Shown here piece by piece: positions 40,569-50,593 of a DNA stretch of 64,000 nucleotides. Origin of the DNA: Litoribacillus peritrichatus (GTDB taxonomy: Bacteria; Pseudomonadota; Gammaproteobacteria; Pseudomonadales; Litoribrevibacteraceae); NCBI RefSeq assembly GCF_039537985.1, contig NZ_BAABBN010000007.1:1302001-1366000 (forward strand). Direction: 5' to 3'. The position numbers were made by a program, and so were the translations under genes. The notes under the pieces were generated by a model. It did no database searches, was not told the origin of the DNA, and saw nothing but the letters and a program-made list of their open reading frames with translations. The stretch's first letter is position 1; each line of letters starts with the position of its first letter.

Positions 40569-42671
40569 TCAGCACGCCTGCATGTGTTTGGTTTGATTAA
40601 TCAGGCGGATGAAGTCGTTTCCGTTTACCGGTCGGGAAAAATAAAACCCCTGGTAACTGTCGCACCCTTTTTGAGTAAGGAAGGTGAGCTGTTCTTTGCA
40701 ATCCACGCCTTCGGCGATCACGGGCATTTCCAGGCTGTGGGCCATATTGATGATGGCGGTGACCAAATTGGCGTCTTTTGGGTTGGCCATGATGTTGGTT
40801 AAAAATGACCGATCAATTTTCAGGTAATCGATGGGAAACTTGGTCAGATAACTGAGCGAGGAAAAGCCTGTACCAAAGTCGTCCAGCGCAATGGTGATGC
40901 CGAGACTTTTCAACGTGTGCAGCATGGCAAGGTTATCTTCGTCGTCGGTCATTAAAGTACTTTCGGTGATTTCCAAAGTAAGGTTTCTTGGGTCCAGACC
41001 GGTTTCTTCCAGTGCCGATTTTACTGCAACCAATAACCCTGTGTTACGGAATTGATAGGGAGAAACATTCACCGAGATTCTGTGCGTATCGGCAATCAAA
41101 CCTTCGTCCTGCCAGAACTTCCAATAAGCACAGGCGGTCTGAATTACCCAACTGCCGACCTTATCGATCAGCCCGGTGTCTTCCAGAATAGGGATAAACT
41201 CCATTGGGCTGATTGCCCCATGCCTGGGATCACTCCAGCGAAGTAATGCTTCTGCACCCTGTATGGTTTTTGAAGAAAGCGCTAATTGGGGTTGGTAGTG
41301 AAGTTCAAACTCGCCGTTTTCGATGGCGGTGAATAAAGACGATTCCAGCTCTAGCCGTAGTTTATCGGGTTTTGTATTGCTTGATTCAAAAAAAGCCCAG
41401 GCTTCATTGCCTGGGGATTTGGCAACTTGGAGTGCGTTATCAGCGGCGCGTATGAGGGATGCCCCGCTGTCTGTGGTTCGGTCAGCTTTAGCTATGCCAA
41501 AACTGACCGTGATATATAACTCCAAGGCACCAATTAAAAACGGTGTGGTCAGGTCATCTATGATTTGACCGACCAGAATTAGAACCTGGTTGTCGGTAAT
41601 GCCGGGCCTTAATACTACGGCAAATTCATCGCTGGCAATTCGGTATAGCATGTCCTGCTCTTCAAGGTTAAACCGAATGCGACGTGAAAGTTCGACTAAC
41701 AGTTGGTCTCCTTCGTTGCGACCGAGGGATTCATTGATTATTTTAAAACGGTTGATGTCGATCAGCATTAAGCTCGGTGAATCGTAGCTTCGGCTAATGT
41801 CCCATTGTGTGATTTTTTTATCGAGCCGGTTTTGCAGCAACTCCCAGTTGGGCAGTTGAGTCAGAGGGTCGTATTGTGACTGCTTTGCTGCGGCTCGCTG
41901 AGATAACGTTTTTTGCCGAATGTCTCGTATGACTGATAAATAACGAACTTCTTTCAGGCCGGGTAGCTCTGTGATGGAAAGCTCCACTGCGATGATTTTT
42001 CCGTGGCAATCGACGCCTTCGCCTTCTTCAAAGAATTTATGGCCCTCAGAGTGATCATCAAGGTTGGTATTAAACTGGGATAAATATTCTTTTACGTGTT
42101 CGTTATAGGGTCTGGGTAAAAGCTCCGAAACATTTTTACCATCCAGTTCGTGGTTTTTATAGCCAAATAAATGATTAAGCTGGTGGTTGGTGATCAACAA
42201 GTTGCCAGATTTGTCAGCAATGGCAATGCCATCTCTCGATCGATCAAACAAAGTCTCCATCAGCAAAACCTGAGACTTGAGTTCGTGCATGACTCGACAG
42301 TTGGTCAGTATGGTGTTCAGTTTTGCTTCCAGCTTCCCTTCCGGGGCAGGCCAGATTAAGCGGTAATCGTATTCGTTGGCGTGCTGCCAGTATTCCGGAT
42401 CAACTTCATCCAAGATGTATAAAATATAGAGGTGTTTGTTGGTCGTTAATAGTTGATCCCTTATCTTTTCAAGCGCAGGCATACTTGATGGCGTGTCTTT
42501 TAAAAACTGATCCCGGGTATCAATGATCAGTAAATCAATATGAGAGGATTCAATGGGGTGCGCGCAGGCAACAGAGGGCACCTGATGTTCAATGTTAATG
42601 TCATTGATGTTGGCCCAATGGTTTATTTGAATTTTTAAGTGCTGGTCTTCGGTTAATAATATTGAATCCAT
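40569..42671 (-). CDS. PAS-GGDEF-EAL protein with degenerate GGDEF, likely c-di-GMP phosphodiesterase
   Basis: A 700-residue cytosolic sensor enzyme: an uncharacterised N-terminal domain (about 1-135), PAS (about 140-260, LFDRSRDGIAIADKSGNLL), GGDEF (about 285-440) and EAL (about 450-700). The GGDEF signature reads ASDEF, so cyclase activity is probably lost. The EAL part keeps EALLRW, NVSPYQF, EITEST, DDFGTGFSS, LKIDRSF and AEGV, so it should hydrolyse c-di-GMP. It may use the degenerate GGDEF to sense GTP. It is a single gene, not in an operon. Confidence 0.92.
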   Translation of the reverse strand: MDSILLTEDQHLKIQINHWANINDINIEHQVPSVACAHPIESSHIDLLIIDTRDQFLKDTPSSMPALEKIRDQLLTTNKHLYILYILDEVDPEYWQHANEYDYRLIWPAPEGKLEAKLNTILTNCRVMHELKSQVLLMETLFDRSRDGIAIADKSGNLLITNHQLNHLFGYKNHELDGKNVSELLPRPYNEHVKEYLSQFNTNLDDHSEGHKFFEEGEGVDCHGKIIAVELSITELPGLKEVRYLSVIRDIRQKTLSQRAAAKQSQYDPLTQLPNWELLQNRLDKKITQWDISRSYDSPSLMLIDINRFKIINESLGRNEGDQLLVELSRRIRFNLEEQDMLYRIASDEFAVVLRPGITDNQVLILVGQIIDDLTTPFLIGALELYITVSFGIAKADRTTDSGASLIRAADNALQVAKSPGNEAWAFFESSNTKPDKLRLELESSLFTAIENGEFELHYQPQLALSSKTIQGAEALLRWSDPRHGAISPMEFIPILEDTGLIDKVGSWVIQTACAYWKFWQDEGLIADTHRISVNVSPYQFRNTGLLVAVKSALEETGLDPRNLTLEITESTLMTDDEDNLAMLHTLKSLGITIALDDFGTGFSSLSYLTKFPIDYLKIDRSFLTNIMANPKDANLVTAIINMAHSLEMPVIAEGVDCKEQLTFLTQKGCDSYQGFYFSRPVNGNDFIRLINQTKHMQAC

Positions 42672-42861
42672 CTCTTGATTATAGGCAGAGGCGGAGAGGT
42701 CAGAATGTAAAAAAGATAAGCGAGTTGTCAGCTTTTGTTAACGACGTAAGTTAATCCGCATAGATAGTCAAAAGGCTGTCTTTTCAGAGTGTCATATAAA
42801 TGGCCGGTAACTTTGCTGTCTTAGTACAGTGAGAGCATTACCGGCCTGATATCGGTTAGAA

Positions 42862-44322
42862 TCAGCTGAATATTTTCAGTTTTAAGCGTCGCTTCGTTCG
42901 CTTAATGCAGTCTTCCAGCGTCTGGCTGATTTGAGAGTGGGCTTTGATCATAGAGATTTTCGGCCAGGTGGCTCGCTGTCCTTCCAACATGAACTGGCGA
43001 AGCATTTCAGGGGTTGGGTTTTTGGTGATCTTCAGGTAGTCGGTAAAGGAGTACTTTGGTGAAATGGTGACATCACCATAATAGCGCTGGGCCATCACTG
43101 TGTATGCATGGCCTGCGGTTTGGCGAAGAATTTCAGTCGGCGCTTTTTTCCGTAAGAAATCAAACACCCCTTTGCCGTGATACTCTAATTCAGACTTGAC
43201 GAGACGCCATGGCAGGTTAGCCCATGTCGGGTCTGCCGGATGGCCTCCTTCAGGGATGAAGGGGACAATGTGTGGGTTGGTTTGGCTCACGACGTGAAAG
43301 TTTACATCATAAAGGTGCGTTAAACGTTCAATCGGCAAATCACTCTTCATTGAGCCGTCCACATATCTGTGTAATGGCAGATACGGACTTAATGCGTTAT
43401 TGGCGTTTTTCTGGATTAAGGTGGCTGGTGGAAAAATGCCTGGAATAGAGCAGGACGCGAGCGATGCACTCCATACGGTGACGTAAGGGGACGTGTAGCC
43501 GCAAAGCAATCTGGACTTTTGGTTTTTGGAGGCCGCTGGCGACACTGAAATATTAATGCTTCTGCCGCTGTGTTCGTAAGCTTCCTGGAAGGTGTAGTCG
43601 CCCACTTTTTCACGGATGCATTTTTCCAGGTTTTTGGCATCGTAAATGCCCCGGCCAAGTAGCAGGCCTTTTAAACCCAGGTATTTCCAGGCTTCCAGGT
43701 CGTGATCGTCACGATCCAGCAAATCCTGTAACTCTGCGTCGGTACGGGTGCCAATGATTCCTGCGATGATGGAGCCAACGCTTGAGCCGGCAATTACCTG
43801 AGGGAGCAAGTTGTGCTCCCATAAAGCTTTCACGACACCGAGGTGGAATAACCCCAGAGTTGCGCCGCCACTTAATAACAGCGAAGGGCGGCCGAAGCTG
43901 AGTGTGGTATCTTCAAAAAAGCCAAGTTTTTTATCGAGTGGTAAGGCGTCAACATCGTTATCGCAAAGGAAATTCAGTGAATAACATACCTGATTGACAT
44001 AGTCTTCAATCAGCTTTTTGGTGCCAATGTGGCTCTTCTCATAAAGCTTGTAGTTACCCATGTTGCCAAGGTCGTGGTGAAGCCCTTCTCGCAGAGCACG
44101 TGTAAGCTGAGCCATGTCGTTGGTACGATGGCTTAAACGCAGTTGTTCAAGGCGTCGGGAAATCAGGGTGTAATCGTACAAGGAGGATTTGTCGATGCGT
44201 TTCCACTCGTCATTTCCTTCAAGGTGGTCCAGAGATAGGGCAGCATTTTGCCATTCATCGTAGGTCTCGGCGTTAGCAACTTCCTGTTGTAGCTTTCGTA
44301 CAAGCGCCTTTCGATTTCTCAC
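42862..44322 (-). CDS. Patatin-like phospholipase with N-terminal DUF3336
   Basis: A 486-residue acyl hydrolase. The N-terminal DUF3336 region occupies about residues 1-140. The patatin domain has the oxyanion loop SGGATLGLFHLG (about 156-167), the nucleophile motif GSSVGS and the catalytic Asp in YVDGSMKSD. It probably cleaves membrane or storage lipid acyl esters as a triacylglycerol-lipase-type enzyme. The start is GTG at 44322, with AAAGGAG seven bases upstream. A possible regulatory intergenic region of about 210 bp separates it from the MASE1-GGDEF gene. Confidence 0.9.
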   Translation of the reverse strand: MRNRKALVRKLQQEVANAETYDEWQNAALSLDHLEGNDEWKRIDKSSLYDYTLISRRLEQLRLSHRTNDMAQLTRALREGLHHDLGNMGNYKLYEKSHIGTKKLIEDYVNQVCYSLNFLCDNDVDALPLDKKLGFFEDTTLSFGRPSLLLSGGATLGLFHLGVVKALWEHNLLPQVIAGSSVGSIIAGIIGTRTDAELQDLLDRDDHDLEAWKYLGLKGLLLGRGIYDAKNLEKCIREKVGDYTFQEAYEHSGRSINISVSPAASKNQKSRLLCGYTSPYVTVWSASLASCSIPGIFPPATLIQKNANNALSPYLPLHRYVDGSMKSDLPIERLTHLYDVNFHVVSQTNPHIVPFIPEGGHPADPTWANLPWRLVKSELEYHGKGVFDFLRKKAPTEILRQTAGHAYTVMAQRYYGDVTISPKYSFTDYLKITKNPTPEMLRQFMLEGQRATWPKISMIKAHSQISQTLEDCIKRTKRRLKLKIFS

Positions 44323-44534
44323 TGAAAACTCCTTTGAGGTCTGAAGAGACGGGGAATAATTACACAGGTGTAAGGCCAGTGCAATCAGACAAATAATTTA
44401 TCCACACAACGTATATTGATATGTCTCATATTAGGGCATTTTTGTCCCGGAAAGACACTTTTTAACAAAGTTGTTTCGAAACAGGTTGGATTGTGTTGCT
44501 GAAACAGCGCTGCAGGTATAGCAACTCAGATGGT

Positions 44535-46061
44535 TTATTGAGGAAGGATGACGCCGGTGTCGGTGCCCATTCGCTTATAGATTGAAACACGGTTTCGCCC
44601 CAGCTTTTTGGCGTCGTACAGGGCTTCGTCTGCTCGGTGAAGCAGCGCTGCAATATTCTCGTCTTGCATGGTGCCGGTGGTGACTCCGACAGAGCAGGTG
44701 ATTGTAACGTTTATACCTTCGGGTGATACGGCTTCGATTTGCTCAATGGCTTCCCTGAGCTTTTCCCCCACGTTTGCTGCCAGATATTCGGTGGTTTCTG
44801 GTAAAAGGACGACAAACTCTTCTCCTCCCAGTCTCGCCATCAGGTCTGTTTTGCGTAGGCACTCCAGGCAGGATTTGGTGAACGTTTGCAAGACTTCATC
44901 ACCAAAGGCGTGGCCATGAGTGTCGTTAACGGTTTTAAAGAAGTCCAAATCCAAAGCCAGAATAGACAAAGGCGTTTGGTAGCGCTGCGCTCTTTCAAGT
45001 TCTTTATTGGCGATTTTCTCAAAGCTGCGACGATTGCAAAGCCCGGTCAGGTGGTCGGTGGATGCCAGCTCGAGCAGTTGCCTGTTTTTCTTTTCCAGTT
45101 CTTCCGTTCGCTTTTGGATGGTGTTGGCCATATCGCGCTTATTAGCATTAAGGTTGTCCAGTGTTAATGCGGAGAACTGCATGGTGAGTCCGAGGCATAA
45201 CACGAAGACCATAATGTGGATTAAGCTGAGGTAAGTATCTTCTGCCACGAAGGGGCCTAAACCGTTGGCGGTGGCTATGATTGTCCAGAAGCTGACAAGC
45301 GTTAGCGCTATGCTTGAGCCTGCATAACCGGTATGAATGATGAGCACTAAAAAAATCGGCAAAATCAGGTATAACGGCAGGTCTGACAGGGAGAAAGACA
45401 CCGCACATACCACTAATAGTGCGATGATGGAAATCAGTCCGATTTTAAATTCTTTGAGTGTCCAGGGGTCTTGTTTGATCAGCCAATAACTTTGGTAGAG
45501 GGCGACCACCAGGAAAATGCCTAAGGTGTGCGCCATGGTGATGACGACGGTATTTTCTAACCAGAGTTGCCAGGGGCTTAAATCACTGGTTATGTAACCG
45601 GTCAGGATAAACAGGCCAACGATCGCCCAAACGGTGACCAGGCAAGGCGTAAATGCAACGCGAGTAAAAAAGGTCAGCACGTCTGCCCCAGAAGAAATGC
45701 CTCTTGAAGCAAAAATCTTGTTCCAGAGCAGGTGTGCATACCAGCCTTGAAAGGTTTCAATGATGGCCGCGACCGTGAGGGTCAGTAACGACAATACGGC
45801 AGCGTCGGCCTGGTAGAGGTAGGGCAGCTTGATGCTTAAAGACCCTAGAAATATGGGGATGGTTGCAGAAGGGCCTAATAATAAGATTCCAAGAAAGGCA
45901 ATGCCTGAGGGCAGCCAGATTACCGATAAATGACCCGGCGGAAAGCTGACAAAACTGATGCCCAAAAAGCCTGCCGTGATATAGATAGCATAGATCGCCA
46001 TAAACCACAGTCCGCGTTGTGATATGGAGCCCTTTTGATCTTGGGAGAGCTTACAGTCCAT
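44535..46061 (-). CDS. MASE1-domain diguanylate cyclase
   Basis: A 508-residue inner-membrane sensor with about eight N-terminal hydrophobic segments of the MASE1 type (FVSFPPGHLSVIWLPSGIAFLGI is the hallmark). A short coiled coil (RTEELEKKNRQLLELA) leads to a GGDEF domain whose signature GGEEF is intact (ARLGGEEFVVLLPE), so it should make c-di-GMP. No EAL is present. The MASE1 sensor's ligand is unknown. Confidence 0.94.
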   Translation of the reverse strand: MDCKLSQDQKGSISQRGLWFMAIYAIYITAGFLGISFVSFPPGHLSVIWLPSGIAFLGILLLGPSATIPIFLGSLSIKLPYLYQADAAVLSLLTLTVAAIIETFQGWYAHLLWNKIFASRGISSGADVLTFFTRVAFTPCLVTVWAIVGLFILTGYITSDLSPWQLWLENTVVITMAHTLGIFLVVALYQSYWLIKQDPWTLKEFKIGLISIIALLVVCAVSFSLSDLPLYLILPIFLVLIIHTGYAGSSIALTLVSFWTIIATANGLGPFVAEDTYLSLIHIMVFVLCLGLTMQFSALTLDNLNANKRDMANTIQKRTEELEKKNRQLLELASTDHLTGLCNRRSFEKIANKELERAQRYQTPLSILALDLDFFKTVNDTHGHAFGDEVLQTFTKSCLECLRKTDLMARLGGEEFVVLLPETTEYLAANVGEKLREAIEQIEAVSPEGINVTITCSVGVTTGTMQDENIAALLHRADEALYDAKKLGRNRVSIYKRMGTDTGVILPQ

Positions 46062-46125
46062 TGCTATCCAGTGTATAACCAGTAATTGTTGAGTAACTAA
46101 TCAATAATAGGAGTAAAGGTTGATG

Positions 46126-48291
46126 TTATGCAAGTAAACCCGATTCCGACAATTGATGTATAAACAGCTTTTTCTCTATCTGTTCCTTTTTGTTCAGTGT
46201 AGCGTTCATTGCCATTCGTTGTAAGTAGGGCTTGGCCTGTTCTTCAAGGTTTTCATGGCTGAAGGCCTTTAAAACCGTTTTAAACAGTTCCGCTTTACTG
46301 GACTGAATAGCTTTCAGCTTTTTCAGGCAAGCACCAATCTGAAGTTCTTGTTCGGTAAAGTCTGTGCCTAAAGGAAAGGTCGGAAACAACCCGTTTTGTT
46401 GATACTGCTGAATGATTTCGGCCACGGCTTCTGGTTTGTTGTTTTTAAATGCGTCAGGGATTTGATACGAGTTGGGTATTTTCCCGTTTTGTTTCGCTTC
46501 TTCCAGTAGGGGTGCCTGAAATCTGGAATCGGTAATGTTTAACATCGCTTGAATGACTTCTGAGTCTGTTTTGCCTCTTAAGTCGGCGACACCGTATTCG
46601 GTGATGACGATGTCCCTCAAGTGACGAGGAATGGTGGTGTGGCCATAATTCCAGATGATGTTGGATGATACTTCGCCTTTACTGGTGCGCGTGCTTCGAA
46701 TGAGCAGGATGGATCGTGCACTTGGTATGGCGTGTGCCATTGATACAAAGTTGTACTGACCACCGACGCCGCTGACGATTTTACCGGATTCTAATCCGTC
46801 AGACACTACGGCTCCGTTCAGCGTTGCCATGAGTCCGGTGTTGATGAAACGAGCATCTTTGCGTTGAGCAAAGATCAGGTCTTCATTTATGAGCAGCTGA
46901 TTAACGTGGCCTACGCTGGTCATGCTGATGGACTCATGTTCAGCCTCAGTCATATCAAACAGGGCCTGATAAAAGTCTTTTGGCCCAAGGAAAAAGCCGC
47001 CATGCATGATAATGCCATGCTTCAATTTTGAACCGAGACCGTGGTTTTTGAGCTTTTTAATCAGCTCTGGGTCATGAGGGTTAGTGCCAAGAATATGGTC
47101 TTCCAAGTATACCTGGTTGAATTTCCAGGTTACTTTATCATTAAAGATACCAAAGTATTTGGCGGTCTCAATTTGTGTTTCATGGAACATGTCGCCAAAA
47201 AAACCGGATTCGACCAGTTGATCCAAACAGTCCGGTGTCAGGTTTTCCTGAATTTTATTGTCATTCACCAGCCTCTGAATATGAAGATTCTCGTATACTT
47301 TGCGTTTAACAATGTTGTTTTTGATCAGATGCAGAAAGCCGTTCACAAACATTTCACTGGAACCGTAGAGGCCTTCTGAAAAGGGGGCGAGGTCACCGAC
47401 TTTATCAATTAAGGGTTGGTAGTGTTCTCCGCCCAGTTGCGATAAAACCTGACGGAAGGTTTCGTTCTGGGTATTTCTTAATATGCTGGCGTAAACGATG
47501 GCATCCCCTAGCGAGCCTATGCCGATCTGTAATGTACCACCGTCCCTGATCAATGCACTGGCGTGCATTCCAATGGCAAAGTCGACCGCAGAAACAGGCA
47601 TGTTGGGTGGTGCAAACAAGGTGGAATAAAATGCTTTGTTGTCAATGATGCAATCAAACTCGTCTTCCGCCACCAGGGCATCGTTCAGCATAAACGGAAG
47701 TTGATCGTTGATCTGGGCAACCAATTTGATGGTTTTTCCTCGCTCTTGCTCTTGTCTGATCAGGGGCATAAGGTCGATCGTAACGTCTGGGTTACTGCTT
47801 AGCGACAGATAGTGTTTACCCTGATAAGACCCTTTAGATACCTGTTGGGCTAATAGGTTTGCCCCTTGATCGATCATGTCTCTGGCTACGTGGGTGTAGT
47901 TACTGGAGATGTAGTTTTGTTGCGCGTAATCATTTTTCAGCATGCTGCCGGATTTAAAAAAGAACTCACAAATTTGAATGTTATCCGGAACCACTTGTTT
48001 CTTGATGTCCGCGACGTAATCCAGCTCCACGTACCCATCGAACAGCCGATCAAAGACTGGCTCCAAAAACCTGGCTTCTAATCCCGGAGCGGTTTTTGGT
48101 CGTTCTAATGACAGTGCGGTGATGATTTTTAATGAAATACTGGGGTCTTGCTTGGCTTTGGCATAAAGAGCATTAATGAACTGGTTTGGCTTTCCGATCC
48201 CCAAAGGCACGCCCATTACGATGTTTTTATCCAGTGACTCAATGAGTTGGTCCACGCATAGGTCGAGATCAGTAAAATGCTGAGTGGTCAT
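46126..48291 (-). CDS. Acetyl-CoA hydrolase/transferase family protein
   Basis: A 721-residue member of the acetyl-CoA hydrolase/4-hydroxybutyrate CoA-transferase family. It shows GVPLGIGKPNQFINAL near the N-terminus, IGIGSLGDA, and the C-terminal GVGGQYNFV and ITEYGVADLRGKTDSEV; the Glu in EYGVA is the usual active-site acid. It is longer than the common 430-500-residue enzymes because of an inserted segment around residues 290-400 and a C-terminal helical tail. It would interconvert acyl-CoA and carboxylate, linking to the acetate pathway (pta-ackA lies 4 kb away). The exact substrate is not evident. Confidence 0.86.
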   Translation of the reverse strand: MTTQHFTDLDLCVDQLIESLDKNIVMGVPLGIGKPNQFINALYAKAKQDPSISLKIITALSLERPKTAPGLEARFLEPVFDRLFDGYVELDYVADIKKQVVPDNIQICEFFFKSGSMLKNDYAQQNYISSNYTHVARDMIDQGANLLAQQVSKGSYQGKHYLSLSSNPDVTIDLMPLIRQEQERGKTIKLVAQINDQLPFMLNDALVAEDEFDCIIDNKAFYSTLFAPPNMPVSAVDFAIGMHASALIRDGGTLQIGIGSLGDAIVYASILRNTQNETFRQVLSQLGGEHYQPLIDKVGDLAPFSEGLYGSSEMFVNGFLHLIKNNIVKRKVYENLHIQRLVNDNKIQENLTPDCLDQLVESGFFGDMFHETQIETAKYFGIFNDKVTWKFNQVYLEDHILGTNPHDPELIKKLKNHGLGSKLKHGIIMHGGFFLGPKDFYQALFDMTEAEHESISMTSVGHVNQLLINEDLIFAQRKDARFINTGLMATLNGAVVSDGLESGKIVSGVGGQYNFVSMAHAIPSARSILLIRSTRTSKGEVSSNIIWNYGHTTIPRHLRDIVITEYGVADLRGKTDSEVIQAMLNITDSRFQAPLLEEAKQNGKIPNSYQIPDAFKNNKPEAVAEIIQQYQQNGLFPTFPLGTDFTEQELQIGACLKKLKAIQSSKAELFKTVLKAFSHENLEEQAKPYLQRMAMNATLNKKEQIEKKLFIHQLSESGLLA

Positions 48292-48567
48292 GAATGAAAT
48301 CCTTTTTTGGCGAGCAACTTGTATTGGTTAAATTTAACTCTATGACGTCTGAGGTGTGGACGAGTTGATCTTTATCAATGCCTATAACCGAACTGTCGTG
48401 TTTTTAGTTGCGTGTTTTACTTGAGCATCTGTGTTTATAAAAAATAGTGTATACCTTGAATTCCGGGGGATGAAAATAACTTTATATGAATGATTGATTG
48501 CCAATTTAGTTTTCTCTCTTAATATACAGGCCATTCATTATGAAAGAGATCTGAATTGGGAGGAATA

Positions 48568-49479
48568 ATGTCTCAGAACTCACAGGTATTAGGGTTTATT
48601 GGTATTGGCTTGATGGGAACTTCCATGACCAAGCGTTTGTTGGCAGCAGGTTTTGCCGTCAATGTCTGGAATCGAAGTAAAGAAAAACTGGCGGGTGTTG
48701 TTGAGGCTGGTGCGACGGAATGCGACTCCATTGCTTCGTTGGTTTCTGAATCGGATGTGGTTTTGTTATGTGTGACCGACTCAGATGCCGTTCGACATGT
48801 TGTTTTTGGTGCGGACGGTATTGTCGAGGCTTTGTCGGGGCAGGAGCAGCCAAAACTCAAAACCTTGGTGGATTTCTCCAGTATAGACCCGGAACAAACC
48901 CGGGAAATGTCAAAAGTCCTGAAAGAGTGCTGCTCTGTGGACTGGGTCGATAGCCCGGTTTCTGGCGGTGTTGCTGGTGCTGAGCAAGGCTCGTTAGCCA
49001 TCATGTGCGGTGGCGAAGAGGCGGTTATTGAATCATTATCTGCGGTGTTCGAGCCATTATCTCAACGCGTAACCCGGATGGGGCCAGTGGGCAGCGGTCA
49101 GGTCACCAAGATATGCAATCAGATGATCGTGAGCAGTAATGTTTTGGTCATGGCGGAGGTGATGGCGTTGGCGGAAAAGGCCGGTGTGGATTCAGCCCAG
49201 ATTCCGATGGCACTCAAGGGGGGCTTTGCCGATTCGATTCCATTGCAGCTGACCGGGCCTCGCATGGCTAACCGGGATTTTGATGAAATAAAGTGGCACG
49301 TAAAAACCTTATTGAAAGATTTGGATATGGCCAATCATTTAGCGAAAAATGTTGAGTCTTCAATTCCTATGGCTGGCCTGGGCGCCGAGTTAATGCGTAT
49401 GCACGCAAGCAAAGGGTATCGGGATTCTGATCCTTGTACTCTGATTGAACATTACCTCTCTGACGGTTCGGATAAATAA
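48568..49479 (+). CDS. Tartronate semialdehyde reductase / 3-hydroxyisobutyrate dehydrogenase-type protein
   Basis: A 303-residue NAD(P)-dependent dehydrogenase with the N-terminal Rossmann motif GFIGIGLMGTSM, the SPVSGGVAGAEQGSLAIMCGG substrate-binding motif and the catalytic Lys in GSGQVTKICNQM. The partner downstream (hydroxypyruvate isomerase) favours tartronate semialdehyde as substrate, making this a GarR/GlxR-like enzyme of glyoxylate metabolism; the 3-hydroxyisobutyrate alternative cannot be excluded. GGAGG lies seven bases before the ATG. Confidence 0.87.
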   Translation: MSQNSQVLGFIGIGLMGTSMTKRLLAAGFAVNVWNRSKEKLAGVVEAGATECDSIASLVSESDVVLLCVTDSDAVRHVVFGADGIVEALSGQEQPKLKTLVDFSSIDPEQTREMSKVLKECCSVDWVDSPVSGGVAGAEQGSLAIMCGGEEAVIESLSAVFEPLSQRVTRMGPVGSGQVTKICNQMIVSSNVLVMAEVMALAEKAGVDSAQIPMALKGGFADSIPLQLTGPRMANRDFDEIKWHVKTLLKDLDMANHLAKNVESSIPMAGLGAELMRMHASKGYRDSDPCTLIEHYLSDGSDK

Positions 49480-49488
49480 GGTTCTCCT

Positions 49489-50265
49489 ATGAAGTTGTGT
49501 GCCAATATTTCACTTATGTTCACCGAAGTTCCCTTAGTGGAGCGTCTACAGCAAGCGAAAGACGCGGGCTTTGATGCGGTGGAAATTCAGTTTCCCTATG
49601 AAGTTCCTCTGGATGTCTTAGTTCAGGCTAAGGAAAGCGCCGAAGTGGACGTAGTTCTCATCAATGTTCCGGCGGGGGATTTGATGTCGGGTGGGGAAGG
49701 TTTGGCTTCTGTTCCTGAATTGACCGATTCTTATTCGGATGCGCTGGCTCAGTGCCTTGATTATGCAAAAGCACTGAATGTGTCTGTGGTGAATGTTCTG
49801 GCGGGTCGCTGTAAAAATGAGGAGCGACTGGATGCCTATCGAAAGACATTTGAATGGAATTTAACACGCACAGCCGATGCTTTAGCTGAAATTGGTGTAG
49901 TGGCTGTGTTTGAGGCTATTAATGTGAAAGACATGCCTGGTTTTGTCATTCATCGAGCAGAACAAATGTGGTCTGTGATGTCGCGCCTGGAACATCAGAA
50001 TATCAAAGCTCAATATGATCTCTATCATATGGCGATGATGGGTGAAAATTTGTGGCATGATTTGAGTACACAATCTCATTTGATTGGTCATATTCAGTTT
50101 GCCGATATGCCGGGCAGAGGAGAGCCGGGAACAGGCGGTCTGGCATTTAAAAAATTATTTTCAATGATTGAGGAAAGCAACTACCAAGGGTTTGTGGGAG
50201 CAGAGTATAAACCAACACAGGTGACAGAAAGTACGTTGGACTGGATGGTGAAGGTTTTACCTTAG
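49489..50265 (+). CDS. hyi: Hydroxypyruvate isomerase-type TIM-barrel protein
   Basis: A 258-residue xylose-isomerase-like TIM barrel of the Hyi family: FDAVEIQFPYEVP, a catalytic Glu in VFEAINVKDMPGF, QYDLYHM and VGAEYKPTQ at the usual places. It would interconvert hydroxypyruvate and tartronate semialdehyde. It is 9 bp after the reductase and shares its operon. Gcl, the usual third gene, is not next to them. The gene ends before a strong bidirectional terminator. Confidence 0.9.
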   Translation: MKLCANISLMFTEVPLVERLQQAKDAGFDAVEIQFPYEVPLDVLVQAKESAEVDVVLINVPAGDLMSGGEGLASVPELTDSYSDALAQCLDYAKALNVSVVNVLAGRCKNEERLDAYRKTFEWNLTRTADALAEIGVVAVFEAINVKDMPGFVIHRAEQMWSVMSRLEHQNIKAQYDLYHMAMMGENLWHDLSTQSHLIGHIQFADMPGRGEPGTGGLAFKKLFSMIEESNYQGFVGAEYKPTQVTESTLDWMVKVLP

Positions 50266-50305
50266 GTGTCAGATTGTGAGTAGAAACTGAAAAACAGCAG
50301 GCAAT

Positions 50306-50335
50306 AAAAAAGGCGATGAAATCATCGCCTTTTTT
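50306..50335. terminator. Bidirectional intrinsic terminator
   Basis: GGCGATGA (50312-50319) and TCATCGCC (50322-50329) pair around two bases, flanked by an A-run and T-run, so it works in both directions. It separates hyi from the convergent cold-shock gene. Confidence 0.93.
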
Positions 50336-50383
50336 GAGTTTAATCGATCGGGTTATCTGATCGATTAAGACGCAAGCTCTAAA

Positions 50384-50593
50384 TTATAGAGGCTTAACGT
50401 TTTCAGCTTGAGGACCTTTCTGGCCTTGGCCTACAGTGAACTCAACCTGCTGACCTTCAGCAAGAGTTTTAAAACCGTCAGATTGGATTGAGCTGAAGTG
50501 TACGAATACGTCTGGGCCATTCTCTTGCTCGATGAAGCCGAAACCTTTTGATTCGTTAAAGAATTTTACTTTACCAGTTACTGTGTTTGACAT
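50384..50593 (-). CDS. Cold-shock protein (CspA family)
   Basis: A 69-residue cold-shock domain protein with RNP1 KGFGFI and RNP2 VFVHF motifs, GKVKFFNESKGFGF. It binds single-stranded nucleic acids and may act as an RNA chaperone. AGGGTAAG lies upstream of the ATG. A long untranslated leader of the type seen in cspA genes is likely in the upstream 330 bp. Confidence 0.95.
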   Translation of the reverse strand: MSNTVTGKVKFFNESKGFGFIEQENGPDVFVHFSSIQSDGFKTLAEGQQVEFTVGQGQKGPQAENVKPL

